Assembly (NCBI GenBank): GCA_037577475.1
Contig: CM075192.1
Span: forward strand, 6,029,908 to 6,093,907
DNA: 64,000 nt
Direction: 5' to 3'
Origin: Chaunax sp. Z400
Taxonomy: Eukaryota > Chordata > Actinopteri > Lophiiformes > Chaunacidae
Shown: positions 34,426 through 47,105 of the stretch, piece after piece
Layout of the letters: each line of letters starts with the position of its first letter
Position numbering within the stretch: the stretch's first letter is position 1
Made by a program: the position numbers and the translations under genes
The notes under the pieces: model-generated
Told to the model about the DNA's origin: nothing
The model's input: only the letters and a program-made list of their open reading frames with translations
Databases searched by the model: none

Positions 34426-37373
34426 ACACTGCTAAATGGCCTGTGTGTGATACTTAAATGATAAGGTGATACTTGATAAATAATGTACTGTTCAGGTGAC
34501 TGCTATTGAATAACATGCAACCATTCCAGGAGGAATAATGACTGTATTTGTCTTCCTGACAGGTCCCATGAGAAGCAACTAATTAATGAAGTCCATATAG
34601 TTTCCACACCTGATCAATACCAGCACTGAGGGACTTGACAAGCTACTCTGGTCATCATTTTTAATTTACACGCACCAGGCTTTTACCAACATATTAATGT
34701 GTCAATATTGTCCCTTGCTTTAGTATCTGAAATCATATCTGTCATAGAGACAGATTTAGTTTTCTCTTTGATTATTTCTGCTTAAATACAGGAACTGAAA
34801 TGCATAGAAGAATAAAATGATACAGAAATTCCAAATGTTGTATTTTTGCTGTTATCGTGATAAAAATGTTCATAAATGTATTTGAAAACATTGGACATCA
34901 GCAACTTTACGTTCTACAATTATGTAAATCACTGTTTTTTTTTTTAAAGCTGGTGTGATAAACTTAATCACCATCTTTCAGTTTGTAGAAAAAACAACAA
35001 CAAAGTATTAATATGTATGAATATGTATGTATTCCTCATATTATGGAAAGGCTTTAAATTATGAGCTGTGGTGCCCTGAGTCACCAAATTAGTTTGGTTA
35101 TAAGTTGATGGAAATGAAGTTTGTTAAGACATATTCACTATGAAAGCACAATTAAAATGATTTAAATATTTCAGATGCTGAAACTAGAGGCTTAAAAAGT
35201 AGGCAACAATGATGAAGTATATGAAGTATGGTGTAGGATTCATACATCAGGTAAAAGTGTATGAATAATGTCCTTACAATTTTAGTTGCTATGATAATTT
35301 AGTGCATTTCTAAATTAATCAGGTTACAAAGTTGTAGCTGGCAGTTGCTCACTTACAGAGGGAGGGTAGGAGGATTAAAAGAAGTGTATGTTCAAACTGC
35401 CAAATTAACATTAAAACATTAAAAAAAATATACGTGGGATCAAGTTCACCGTGAGATGAAACATTTCTGCAGGACCATGCTGCCACATGTTGACATGGGA
35501 CTATATAAAATGCATGATTCAGGACGACATGTGCAGGATGCATGTGGGATGTGGTTGCACTTGGAAATTTTGGTGTCAGCTTTAAAAAATATTTACCTGA
35601 AGAAAAACAAATGCATGATTCAGTGCACAACTCAGACTCACAAAGGATTCACTGCCGATGTGTTTGCATAGGATGGTGCAGAGACTGTAAGCCAGGGGAA
35701 ACTGCTAGAGTGTCTCAATCAAAGAAAAGACACACCATCCAACCGAGGCTGGATTACAAAGTCAAAGCTGGATCCCACTGAGGGGCCCTGAAGGCTTGGG
35801 TTTCGCTGTGAGGAAATGAGTTTGGAACACTTTAATTAATTGCACATTTGTTTCTTAATACTATGTCCAGCACTAATCACATTATTAACTGAAATGATGT
35901 GGGCCTTAAAACAAACACCATTATTACATGAGCTTTGGGTCCTGTCTCAGAGGGGCCCTCTGTTCAGATCTAATTATATGGTGCATTCTAATAAATAATA
36001 ATGAGCTTAATCAAACAAACAAATTAGTAACTAGAAAACACTAAGTGACCACTGACATGACCTTCACCACAGCCATTCAAAATATCCATTTGTTATAATA
36101 TATTTTATCACAGCTCACCAATACTCCCCAAATGACTGTAGGGGCACCTCCCAATGCAATCACTGCAGCATTTTTTCAATATAGGAGACGATACAGACGT
36201 CCTATAAAAAAATAACTATATATACCATATAATAACTAAATAAATAACTATAAAATAAGACTGATGTGAATTTAGTGAAAATCAGTGTATTACCAAAGGT
36301 CCTCAGTATTCATTGAATTATCCACACTTACACTAAATCCTAAATATGAGTCAACTAAATATGCTTGATTTTTTTCATCAACACCTACAGCTTTTTCTTT
36401 TTATGGAGAAATTCAATTCAAAGACAGGAAAACAAACATAATGAGCGGCTAGCTCCCCTCCAGGTCCACCTCCTCCTTTGGTGTGGGTAACAGATGCATA
36501 CTTAATGCACAGAAGGAGGAAAAACTCAAAAACATTCCTATGATTCAATAAAACCGTCGACTGGAGTTGCTGCTCAAAGCCTGACAGACAGCTGCACCTC
36601 CCACTCTTTAAAAAGACATGTGAAACCTAAGAACAGACTGAAAGCTCTCAGAGAGAAATGATCAGGTCATAATTGGAAGTTTCAAGGCTTTGGCAGTGTG
36701 GTGACAAATGTAAAAAAAAAAGAAAAAAAAGAGGAGCAGTCTTTGAACACGCAGACAAATCAATATGTGCATTCAGGTTGAATAATACTGCATTCCTCTC
36801 TTTGGCAAGCAGCACTGAACATACGTTCCTTCAGAATATGAAGGCTGCCTTGTGTCTTTGGTGTGCTGGGTTGTTGCTGTTGTTGGCCTGAAATAAAGCC
36901 CCTTTAGCCCAGTGAGCCTTGCAACAGCCATTAGTTTGAAACAGCAGAGTGCTGACAATGATGGCAGGCAGTGGCAATGCAAGCAGGCCCTGGGGGTGGG
37001 ACTCTGGGGGCACAGCTCGCTCCGGGTCGGCCAAGGCCAACGTATTTATCTGAGCAGTAATCTGAAGGGAAAAAAGCGCAGAATGCCTGACCCCTAAACC
37101 TCAGGGACATCATCAAAACAGCTCCTATTTCAGGTCCACCATAACTGCCGTGTCGCTCAGTGCCTGCTGTCAGACAGCACAGATTGCTATGTCCAGAGAG
37201 AGGTCACCTGAGCACAGCAATCAGCAGTGAGTTTAGCAGCTAGAGCGACCCGCTGAAGAGAAGGACTAATCGCTCCTGGATCTAAGCTCCCAGCTAAACC
37301 TGGCCCAGAGCTGAAATGGCCATACTATAACCTCACTACTGACTCACAATGGACACACTTCCTCACTCTGGAG
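34426..37373. other. Non-coding stretch, no gene recognised
   Basis: A+T-rich to about 36.4 kb, less so from 36.6 to 37.3 kb. Overlapping frames near 36673-37116 and 35349-35781 show no domain. Confidence 0.5.
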
Positions 37374-37450
37374 CAGGGACGAGTCTAGGATGAGACCTTT
37401 AGGAGCACTCAGCCCCTAATGAGATTATGACATGCATAAAGCTGCAAAAA
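37374..37450 (+). repeat. Dispersed repeat, copy 2 (pairs with 10662)
   Basis: GAGTCTAGGATGAGACCTTT, then CCCCTAATGAGATTATGACA, matches 10662-10740. Confidence 0.65.
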
Positions 37451-38993
37451 TTGTTCTGAAGAATACAGGACAAACCTGGATGAAGCAGTTTATTTTTAGA
37501 ACCTGTAATTTTATGTCTCGTCTTTGATGCACAAAATCTAACATTAGAGGGCTAAAACTATTTTAGAAAATATTAATGACAATAATTCATTTTTATCATT
37601 GTAAACCATCCTATTTTTGTCAGGTATGGGCCCTGGGGTCTTTAGTTCAGTTAAAGTGACTTACGTTTTATCTGTTCAACTTCTTAAGTGTCTTGAGTTT
37701 CTGTGTTCTCTTCTAATAGATTGTAACACCACTATTACGAGGCTATAGTTGCTGTAGTTCCACTTTTTACTCTACATAGTGTATTTATCAGTTGAGTTAT
37801 AAACACAGGGTAAAGAGGTAAATGTAAGACATCCTCAACAAACTATCTTTATCTCTTATCCTTAATTATCTACAACAACAGCAATGAACAAACATCATAC
37901 TGGGGTCCATTTAGAAATAATTAACTTACTCTTCTTTAAAAATTTAAATGACCACATGAAATAACCATAAAGCCCCTTAAACAATTTACGGCTTAATGAC
38001 ATATATAATATACAAATATGAGCTGTGCAGCATCTACCAGTAGGACATATTTCCAGCTGCTCACAGGAGGTATGTAGAATGGGTGTCCTGCTGAGGTCGA
38101 GTAGATAATGAAAGACACAAACTGCACACTTTTTTACACAAACTTCACACACTGACTTTGTGAGTCAAGCTCATCTAATTGACTCCATATCGTACATCCT
38201 CTTTTCCCCCCACACCTCTGATCCATCCATCCTGATCACCTTGACAAATGAATGACCAGTAAACACTTATTCTGAGATACCACTTTATTCTACAACCATG
38301 AACAATTAAGAAGCACAGTTTTAATTTAACATCTGTATCTTTTAAACTTATTTAGTACTTTTTGATCTTTCATGAAATTACTTTTTTACTATATTTATGA
38401 TGCATGTTTTGACCATATTCCCCCTGCATACCTTTATCTTAATATAATTTTCACATATCATTTTAATGTACAGTATGTTAGTTTTTTGGTGTTTTTTTAC
38501 TGGTTATATGATTATTTTTAGGGGTGCTGCGATGAATTTTTTTCACAGACTTTCTTTTATTCACAGACTTTCTCCTGTAAATCCACAGGGTTTCAACACA
38601 TGACAAATATGAATGGAGAGAGGAGCGTCTGAATGTTACAGATTTATGGATAAATAAACACAGTCCTCTCTCTGTATTGGATTTATAATCATGAATTTAT
38701 TCAACAAAATCTCCAAAAAGACGCTGCAGTTTAAGGACGGATTACAAAGGGATACAATTGCACTGCAGCCCTCATTGGAACAGCATATTAGCTCATTTCT
38801 GGTCAACGAGAAGTCTGTCTGTAGCATCATTCCAGAGATAATTAGCCTTAGTAACATTATGTTGTATTGGACATTGCTGACTACATAGAGTCCAGGTCAG
38901 ATTTTAGTTACAAGCTGAGCTGCTGCTGATGTTGACACAGTTTGCTTTGAGGTGTTCATTGTTCACAAGACTTTTTGTAAAATCCAGTCTCAG
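37451..38993. other. A+T-rich non-coding stretch
   Basis: Short frames only. Nothing recognised. Confidence 0.5.
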
Positions 38994-39245
38994 TCGAGCC
39001 AGTCAGGGCAGAGGGCCGCCCACCGAGAGCCGGAGTCTGCTCTGAAGTTTCTGCCTGTTAAAAGCCCGTTTTTCCTTGCTACCTTGCTGAGTGTAAAATA
39101 AAAAGTATGGTTTAGTCCTGGGGCCTCATTTATAAAGGTTGCTGCACACAAAAAAAGTAGCGTAAGCGGGGGTGAAATGTGTGTAAGCATCTTTCACCAC
39201 AAACGTTGGTATTTATAGAGAATTTCTATGTGGAAAAAGGTTCAG
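38994..39245 (+). repeat. Two adjoining dispersed fish repeats
   Basis: 38994-39080 (GCCCACCGAGAGCCGGAGTC, GTTTCTGCCTGTTAAAAGCC) resembles the common '...TTTCTTCCTGTTAAAAGG' fish repeat. 39119-39245 starts GGGGCCTCATTTATAAAGG and has AAACGTTGGTATTTATAGAG, resembling another frequent non-autonomous DNA repeat. Confidence 0.55.
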
Positions 39246-42164
39246 ATTTCTATGTATACTTTCACCCTGCTGTAGAGTCACAACAAGGTTTTCAGAGACG
39301 GGAATCAGAGACACACGATGGTTTTATCACAAAATAAAGTTCAGTCAGAAGTAAAAACACAGATGAATGTAAAACACACATCAGCACATATATATATTTC
39401 ATAATGTATAAACCTGCCTCTGATCGTGGATATACTCTATATTTATTTATTAGAGCCTAAATACATAAATATGTAAATGTAATTTAATGTCATTATATTG
39501 TTTGATGCAGATATGGTTGAATTATTTGAGGATTGTTTATGTTGTTACATCTTAATTGAATGTCAGCTTTGTGTATCGGTCAGGAGGTGAGACTTTTCCT
39601 CTGTGTCAAACAGTTTCTGACCGCAGTAAAAATGTTGTTTTTAAAGGCTAAAAACCAACAAATATGGACAGAAGCAGAATATTTGGTTAGATAAAAACAT
39701 GTTCTGAATTTTTTACATCGATCTTTTTTCAGCTGTGTGTTTTTTGGCTTCAACTTTCATGTCTGACTTTTCATGTCTGACCACTTCTTTCACTTTCTTT
39801 TTGACTTTTTGACTTCTTGACTCTTAGCAAGTAACGCCAGAGAATCTCAACCAACCTTGTTGATCACTCAAACAGTGAGACCGTAGCTACTAATTCTAGC
39901 TCTCTGATTGGCTAGACAGCAAGTCAGTCTACAGTATTACCCAATACCTTGACAGCTTTTATGTTGCAGACTCCTGCAAACACAGTGCCCACCTTCCAGA
40001 GAGGTCAGACGTGAAGGTCAGCTGCTGAGCGTCATCCCTGCAGCCAACAGTGATCCAAAAATGACAGTCTAACCTCTGCCATTCGGCTTCCTGAGAGACA
40101 CTCCGTTTGTTTCATGCTACGTTTATTTTATGCGTTTGAAGCCTTTAAAGAACATGGTATTTTATGCATCAGTGACAGTGAGGAGTTTTGAATCAGTAGC
40201 ATTGCAAGCGGTGGCAGCCAGACAGAGGCTGCAGGGTGCTGGCACTGCTGATTACAGGCTAATCAGAGGCCAGGGTGAAGGATGGCCATTGTTAATGTGA
40301 AGTATCACTTGCCTTGGGTGATTCTTGTCTATTAGAGCAAGAATAGCATCTCATAAAGCTGATTAATATTAACACTGCTGAGTATGGATGAAGACGGACC
40401 TGTGAGGAGAAAACATGCACAGAATATGATAGAATGATTATGGTTTACGATATTATTATATTATGCTACATGTACAGTAGATATTATAAATAAGAAGGGT
40501 CTGGTGTTAATAAATCTGAACAGCTGGTGAAACCTTGACCTTTTTAACCTGGTCACACTCACTAGTGGGTAAATTGTTACAACAATGCAGCCAAGCATCG
40601 TTCAGACCCACACAAATCTTCACACTGGTTTCCAAGATCCCAAAGATTTCATAGCAAAAATCTGAGTCAGAGAAAATATTTCGTTTGGATGTTCTGCAGC
40701 TATAAGCAGAGAGCATCAGAGGTCTGTGTGTCACTTATAGTGTAAGGATCATACAACCAAGGGCTGTTTGTCCAGACCTCACTGCAAATTATTATTGTTT
40801 GAGGTGCAAAAAAATGGTGCAGATTTTAGACATGGTGCCACTTTTTTTATCTTATTTTTTTATTTTGTGTCGGCACTTTTATATAGTTTGTTTGATGGTT
40901 TAAACCACTGAACTGGATAAAAAAACATGAACAAAACCCAAAAGTCAAGTGCATCTATTAAAAATATGTTTTGAATGATATCATTTGATTTGAGATCATT
41001 AATTCATGACACAGCTTTATGTTTTTCAGAAGTTAGGGGGACCCATCACCTCTGTCCCCCCTCTGTCCCCCCTGGGATCGACACCTATGCATATGCGACA
41101 GTTTGGTGACAGTGACAGTATCATAAAGTGTAGAAAATGATTGATGATGAATTTAATGTGTGCATGAATATTTAAGCAAACGGTCATTTAAATATTAGAA
41201 GATATGTTCGTTATTTAGTCTTTAGAAATTAACGTTTACAAGCCACTTTACAGTAATGTAAGTATACAGTAAGTATTAAGGGTTTATAAGTTGTAATATG
41301 AGACCCAGTAATGGTTACAATAAATCCCATTAAAATGGGGTTTGTGCTTCTGGAGTTAGATGGTTGAAACAGTTAACTGTGTTTCTCCAGAATCACTCAG
41401 CCCTTCTTTAATGCTTTGTAGGTCAGTTATTATTACATTTTCCTCTTCGTGTTTTCACTGTGTTTTCTTGCTGAGCTGCATTGAGACACATTAGATCTCA
41501 GAGGAGATTCTATATAAAGCCAAAAAAACCTTTTAAGATATCTACTTGATTTCCCCAACTTATAGTGAAGCCTCACGTTGTCTTCAGATCCTTTTGATAG
41601 TCCCGATTATTGATGTTGGTGATGTTTAATGGTACATTATTAATGACTTTTTTTGGGTTACATTTACACATATATGTATTACAAGATTTATGCAAGTACA
41701 TCTATGTCATTAAATATGATGAACTGCTTCAGTGCTACATTTAGAAACAAGATATAGAGAAAGAGTTTGTTCATTTCTTCTATGGGCCCAGGTCCAGTCT
41801 GAACAGTCTGCGATGGAGGGTGTTAAGAGTTTCTGCTGTTCTGAGGTCAGTAGGGAGCTTTTTCCGCCATCATGGAGCCAGGACAGCAAAGAGTCATGAC
41901 CTGACTATTAATGACTCACCAGCCAGTATTTTTCACAACCTGTCAACCCAAATGTTAATAGCTTGTGATTATAATGATCAATAAAGCATTGTTAGTTACA
42001 GCTTATAAGTCCTTTATAATGGGTGTCAGCATTGTCATCGATTTTTCACGTCGCTGTTCCTTTTTGGTCGTGTAATGTGTATCTTTCTCTCTGTGCTTTC
42101 TCACAGACTCCAGCTTTTATTTGGTCTAAAACATTGTGCCAAAAGTATTCAATCAAACACGACG
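39246..42164. other. Non-coding stretch, no gene recognised
   Basis: 40180-40390 is repeat-free with TAATTA-like sites. Low-copy fragments may exist near 41036-41092 (C-rich) and 41790-41920. No domain-bearing frame. Confidence 0.45.
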
Positions 42165-42400
42165 CTTTACTGCCACTTAAAGAACTTGAAGGCACAAGCC
42201 AGCATTCACCCATTCACACACATTCACACACATATTCACACACATCCGTGCAGTGGTGGCAGAGGCTAGTAAATGGAAACTAAGGAAAAGAGCGCCTATG
42301 CCGTGACTGATGAGAGTGCTGCCGATCAAAGACCGAGCATGATCAATAATCCAGAGTTTCTGCCACTGACAGCCTGGTGTGGAGTTCCATTTACCCAAAA
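42165..42400 (+). repeat. Dispersed fish repeat with TTCACACACA minisatellite
   Basis: 42203-42246 is a run of 10-12 bp units (CATTCACACA variants), followed by GTGGTGGCAGAGGCTAGTAA. This matches a common fish repeat in which '...CATTCACACACATTCATACAC' precedes 'GGCAGAGGCTG'. The 58975-59045 fragment is a later part of the same family. Confidence 0.5.
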
Positions 42401-42559
42401 TCCACAGGGAGAAATATTTTTTATTTCATTGTAGATACATAGACATAAAGGACAGACAATGGTATCAAGCTATTACTATTATAAAGTATGTGTGGGAGGG
42501 TGGCCTCATCACTGAAAGTGAAAAATGTTCAGCAGTCAGTATATCATCACATTAGTGAA

Positions 42560-43295
42560 TGTCTGATTCTATACAAAATTTAAATCTAAGATAAAATATC
42601 TTAAATCAAGACAAGTTTTGCTTCATTTTGTCTGAAAACATATTTCTTCTTATTTTTTATGTCAGAGAATTTCTCTTGTTTCAGACTACTTAAAAAACAA
42701 CAACAGACATTATGATAAATTACTGGGATTGTTTAATGGTTGAAACTAGAATTACCACAATTTTAGAGATATTTGATCGACATGATCCCGGTCAGATATA
42801 TTTATTTCATTTGATCCTTTTCATCTCTTCACACACTAAGAACAGAACTGTGTGTATCGTTTGATCCAAGAACCAGCCTTTAATTCATAGGCAGGCTTTG
42901 GGTTGTTTATTTGAAGACGTTTTGAAGCCCTGTAACTTTTATAATCTTGCAGTGCTTCTCAAGTTTTCATCAGTCTCTGAGATGAATCTCATTCTCCTAG
43001 AAAAACAGTCTCATTTTTAGTGCTAACACAAGTCCATTTATGTTGGTCAGGAGTACTCATTTTAAGTCAAATGTGCTATTTTGTAATAAAATAAGTATAT
43101 TGAGAAGAATGACAGACTATAGTTTAGTTTATATCACTTAATAAGTGCTGAGAAAAAGTGCTTTGTCTCTTCTTTCAAGAGGTTTCTCATTTCTCTAAAG
43201 CCTCAAACTGTATTTTTTTCTCATGTCGAGAAAATCTGCAGATGTTTTCACTTGTTTGTTTTCATCTTTGTCTTCCTTAATTTTTGCAGTGCATG
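42560..43295. repeat. Long A/T-rich dispersed repeat, copy 1
   Basis: The segment 42805-42960 (AAGAACAGAACTGTGTGTAT, GTTTGATCCAAGAACCAGCC) aligns closely with 61890-62027, and 43020-43290 (TCATTTTAAGTCAAATGTGC, CTTTCAAGAGGTTTCTCATT) with 62380-62490. Ends near GCAGTGCATGAA resemble the usual terminus of this fish family. Non-coding. Confidence 0.65.
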
Positions 43296-43398
43296 AAAAT
43301 CACCTGCCAACTTAAAAAAACATTTGGACTAAGAAAATTATTTTGATGACATACAGCAAGCAGCTTGGTCTATGACATGATTAATCATCCGCTATTTG

Positions 43399-43423
43399 CA
43401 CACACACACACACACACACACAC
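43399..43423. repeat. (CA)n microsatellite
   Basis: Twelve CA units. Confidence 0.95.
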
Positions 43424-44229
43424 TATGTCAGCCGCCAGACCTGAATGCACAAAGCCAGTCAACACATTTTCTGTTGCATCGCGGTGTGATTATGCAAACA
43501 TAAACACAAGCATTAGCATCCATCACAATTATTTTGAATTACCAAGGTTGTGGAGTCAGCTGTGTCTACACAAACACATCCAATTAAAGATGACTGATTA
43601 CTGAGGAGGAGTTCACATCAATTCCTTCCTTGACAAGTTTATTTTTCTCATCTCTCCAGAACAAAGAGGGATGACAGTATTTAAAGCACACACTACGGGA
43701 GTGAGAACTCATTCCATGAAATATCCTTTGGACTTAATTTGAAGTGCAAGTGAGAAGAAAATAAGTTCCTAATTTCTGAAATCATCCAGTGCGAAATTTT
43801 TCACCTTAGTTTTGTCACCTTCTATATTGTGTCAGAGAACATGAATAATGCAGGGAGGCTGAAAAAAAGACTACCAGCCATTCCACTATTGTGACAAGAG
43901 CACCAGGAGATAGGCATTATTCATTTGAGCACTCTTTTCCAAGGATGGAAAATGACATTTTTATCAACCTCTTTGAGTTTCTTCTTCTTCTTCTTCTTCT
44001 TCTTCTTCTTCTTCTTTTTTTTCCTTTTTTTTGCTTCTAGGAAAACTTAAGGTGATGAAACTAAAAACAAATCACATGTAAGTTTAAGCTGTGACTGGCT
44101 ACCATTTTTTTTATTTATGACATGTGTTTTGACTTTAATTACCCTTTGAGGATGTGTGCTGTTAGGTCGCTTTGCACCTATATTTGAATAAAATAAGAGA
44201 TATTAAGCCTAAAACGTGCAAAATACTAC
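43424..44229. other. Non-coding stretch, putative start of intron 1
   Basis: Contains the CTT array and otherwise A+T-rich DNA. Nothing else seen. Confidence 0.5.
43978..44015. repeat. (CTT)n microsatellite
   Basis: About 12 CTT units followed by a T-rich run. Confidence 0.95.
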
Positions 44230-44830
44230 ATATGTTCTGTTCACTAGGCTCCGTGAAGGAGGGCAGCAGGCTGTGTGAACACATGGACGGACTCACAAAT
44301 GAACACCGTGAAAACAGAAAGCAAACCGAAAACAAAAACATCTCATTTAGGAGTGACGGGGGTCGGAGGACTGAGGAGCTCTTCTCAGCACTCATTAAAA
44401 CGCGGACAGGGTATTATTTGAACAATTCCTACCTTTAGCGTCCATGTCCGTCACCAACGCCACAAGAACAAGCGCGACAGGAAAATAATCTCTGATCGCA
44501 TTCATCACGTTTTGTTCCTCTCGAGCTTTTCGTAGATCGTCCTTGGGATGAGCACTTTTCCTGAGGCGGACTGGAACACTGAGCGCTCCTCTCCTGACTT
44601 CAGCTCGGGTTTTGCTGTCTGAACGGACTCTCTGACAGAAAGGTGCTCCTAGTTTCGTCTGAAGACTCCTGACTCCTCTAACTGAAGGCTGGAGACTGTG
44701 GAGCTGCTGCTGCTGCTCCGCTCTCTGTGCTGGGAGCCTCCTCCTCAGGGCAGCGCCGCCGCCGTGCATTCAGCACCACGGACAGCTCCTAGCGTCGGCC
44801 AGTGGAACTCTGAGACACAACGGAGCTCCA
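44230..44830 (-). promoter_or_regulatory. CpG-rich 5' region of the putative gene
   Basis: This is the clearest local rise in C+G and CpG in the second half of the window, seen for example around 44350-44370, 44395-44480, 44510-44600 and 44745-44765. It surrounds the putative exon and would include its 5' UTR. On the minus strand it contains a run of five CAG triplets near 44706-44720. I see no clear TATA box or defined start site. The promoter role is inferred from composition and position only. Confidence 0.4.
44433..44505 (-). CDS. Putative first coding exon (signal peptide) of an unidentified secreted or membrane protein gene
   Basis: Reading the minus strand, an ATG at 44505-44503 (G at -3) opens 24 codons, MNAIRDYFPVALVLVALVTD then MDAK, plus one base. 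It then meets a good splice donor, AAG|GTAGGA, with the GT at 44432-44431, so the intron would be phase 1. The peptide has a charged N-terminus (R5, D6) followed by a hydrophobic run (residues 7-18), like a signal peptide. Signal-peptide exons ending in phase 1 are common in genes for Ig, EGF, sushi or LDL-receptor-type extracellular proteins. The surrounding DNA is CpG-rich, unlike the rest of the window. An in-frame ATG 88 codons upstream (44769) has no intervening stop but a poorer context (T at -3). I recognise no second exon downstream on the minus strand, so the gene cannot be named. A chance signal-like ORF remains possible. Confidence 0.5.
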
Positions 44831-45397
44831 GACATGGGACACTGAACCAAAAACCTACAGCATAAATGTCTTTCAGTCCTAATAGTGTGTTTTGAATGTA
44901 GGATCTCACATCACAGAGTAGAGCATGTTTATCCTGCTTTTCATGCAAGCATTGAATTCATTTTATTAATGGGGGAAAAAGTGAAAGAAGTTCTCAAGTA
45001 ATACCATAAAAAAGATAAGTAAAAGCCCAGCATTCAATAATTAAAGTAAGTAGAGAATCACTGGAAACACTTTAAGGCTACATTAAATATCAAACACGGA
45101 GTCAAGCATGAAAAAGCAAGATGTGACGTGTTGATTCAACTAATGATTATTTCCGAGGCTGCGGTTTGTGCTGCTCTTGAACTGAAATGAAATAAAGGCT
45201 GTTGTATACAGTTGGAATACTATAATATTGTAATAATATACTATTAATCTGTTGTTTGCAATTAAAATAATCAAACAAAAACAGATTAATTAGCTCAATA
45301 AAACAGATATTTAATTGTTTTTCGTAAATACAACAACAGCAACACATAACTATTACTGACTCATAAACATTCGACCCTTAATGACCAGCGTCTCTAG
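44831..45397. other. Non-coding stretch, no gene recognised
   Basis: A+T-rich. A minus frame at 44745-44948 runs into the CpG-rich patch but shows no domain. Confidence 0.5.
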
Positions 45398-45500
45398 TTC
45401 TTTGTAGACCCTTTAGCTGCTATGAGCTGCTGCAAACGTGATGCATATCCAGGCACCAGCTACTGGCAGCGTTCCTGAAGAATCTTAGCCCATTCCTCAT
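45398..45500 (-). pseudogene. Tc1-like transposase C-terminal fragment
   Basis: On the minus strand the segment reads HEEWAKILQERCQ, a stop, then LVPGYASRLQQLIAAKGSTK. This resembles the extreme C-terminus of a Tc1/mariner-type transposase family frequent in fish. Only about 35 codons remain, with one in-frame stop. No terminal repeats were found beside it. Confidence 0.6.
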
Positions 45501-46199
45501 GGACAAAGGCAATAATAATGGATCAGAGGAGACTTTATTATTATTATCTAGGTAGGCCAAATAAACTGGAACGTGAATGTATAATATAGTATAAAACTGA
45601 AAGGGACCATTATATATAAAGAGGATTTTGTATACTAATACTAAAGTACTTTTATTACGTCCACCACTGGTGTTCTTTATATTCAAGACCATTCTTGGGT
45701 TCTTTGTGGATACAGGACTTTTATTTGTTGTCTGTAAAATTTGTCTGAAATGGAACTGTACCAGCACTTAAGATTTTTGTCCACATGTGTACCCTTACTT
45801 CTTACTGGGTACCACAACCTGCTGGTGAGTCTAGGTACCCACCCCTGAACATGTAAACAAACATGTAACTTTGCCAAGCAGCTGGATTCGTGAGCATCAG
45901 GTTACTACTGTGTCTCTGTGCAAACACATAGCAAGACAACTGTGCTGAAAATGATTTTAGTATCAAAAACAAAAATACAAATACAAAACTGGAAGAAAAG
46001 TGGGCTATGGAGACACTTTATCAACTATTCGGGGTCCCTTTCTAAATGCTGCTTCTGTTGTGCCTGCACCATTATTAGCTACCTGCAGTGTAAATGACTT
46101 GGAGGCTGTTGGTCCAAGTTGCAGCAACAATATCTCACATGTAATTATAAACTAAATACATAAAATAAATTATCTCACATGACTAGAGCAAACACAGAT
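45501..46199. other. Non-coding stretch, no gene recognised
   Basis: A 115-codon minus frame (45420-45767) begins inside the transposase fragment's antisense context and shows no domain. Confidence 0.45.
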
Positions 46200-47105
46200 A
46201 CAGCATCTTTTTAAAGACCAGTCAGTATCTGGTGTGACCACCATTGTCCTGTTGCAGTCTGATACGTCTCCTTCACGTGGAGTTGATAAGGTTATTGATT
46301 GTGGCCTGTGGGATGTTGGTTCACTCCTCAAAGTTGCTAGATATTGGCAGGAGCTGGAACAGGCTGTCTTACATGCCGATCCAGAGCATCCCAAAGATGC
46401 TCAATGGGTGACATGTCTTTTCAGGCCATGCCAGAACTGGGATGTTTTCAGATTCCAGGAAATGTGAACAGATCTGTGCAACATGGGGCCGTGCATTATC
46501 ATGCTGCAACATGAGGTGATGGTGGTGGACGAATGGAACAACAAGGAGCCTCAGGATCTCGTTACGGTACCTCTGTAAAAAAATGCAAGTATGTAGCTTA
46601 TGCCTGCCCGTACCATAACCCCACCGCCACCACCACAGGCCACTCTGTTCACAATACTGGCACTAACAAACCGCTCACCCACATGATCCAATGCATGCTG
46701 TCTGCCATCTGCCTCATGCAGTGTAAACCAGGATTCATCTGAGAGGAGAACTCTTTTCCAAAGTGCCAGAAACCATCACAGATGAGCTTTTTATGACAAC
46801 AAACTGCAGTCAGGTTAAGACCCCGGTGAGGATGACAGGTATGCAGGTGAGCTTACCTGAGACAGTTTCTGACAGTTTGTGCTGAGATTCCTTGGTAAAG
46901 CAAACCAACTGTCACCTCAGCTGTCTGGGTGGCTGGTCTCAGACGATCTCACAGGGGGGAGAACCAGGATGTGGCGTTTGTGACATCTGTGACATTGTGT
47001 TGTGTGATAAAACTGCACTTTTTTACAGTGGCGTTTTTTTGTGTGCATCTTAAATCTTTTACTTCAACTCATGAAAAATGGGACCAAAAACAAACATATA
47101 CTTCA
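46200..47105 (-). pseudogene. Tc1/mariner-type transposon relic, transposase on minus strand
   Basis: The plus strand from GACCAGTCAGTATCTGGTGT (46217-46236) to TCATGAAAAATGGGACCAAA (about 47069) matches in order a Tc1-like element I know from fish and other genomes. Recognisable blocks are GTTGATAAGGTTATTGATTG, ATGCTCAATGGGTGACATGT, GGGGCCGTGCATTATCATGC and ACCATAACCCCACCGCCACC. The transposase is read from the minus strand, where the block at 46380-46420 encodes the C-terminal 'PIEHLWDALDR'-like region that follows the last catalytic residue. Indels have destroyed the frame and about 300 bp near the transposase N-terminus appear missing relative to the family. Terminal inverted repeats are not clear. 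Inactive. Confidence 0.8.

Noticed and set aside
46170..46394. Minus-strand frame as a separate small gene
   Set aside because: It lies in a shifted frame of the Tc1-like transposase relic.
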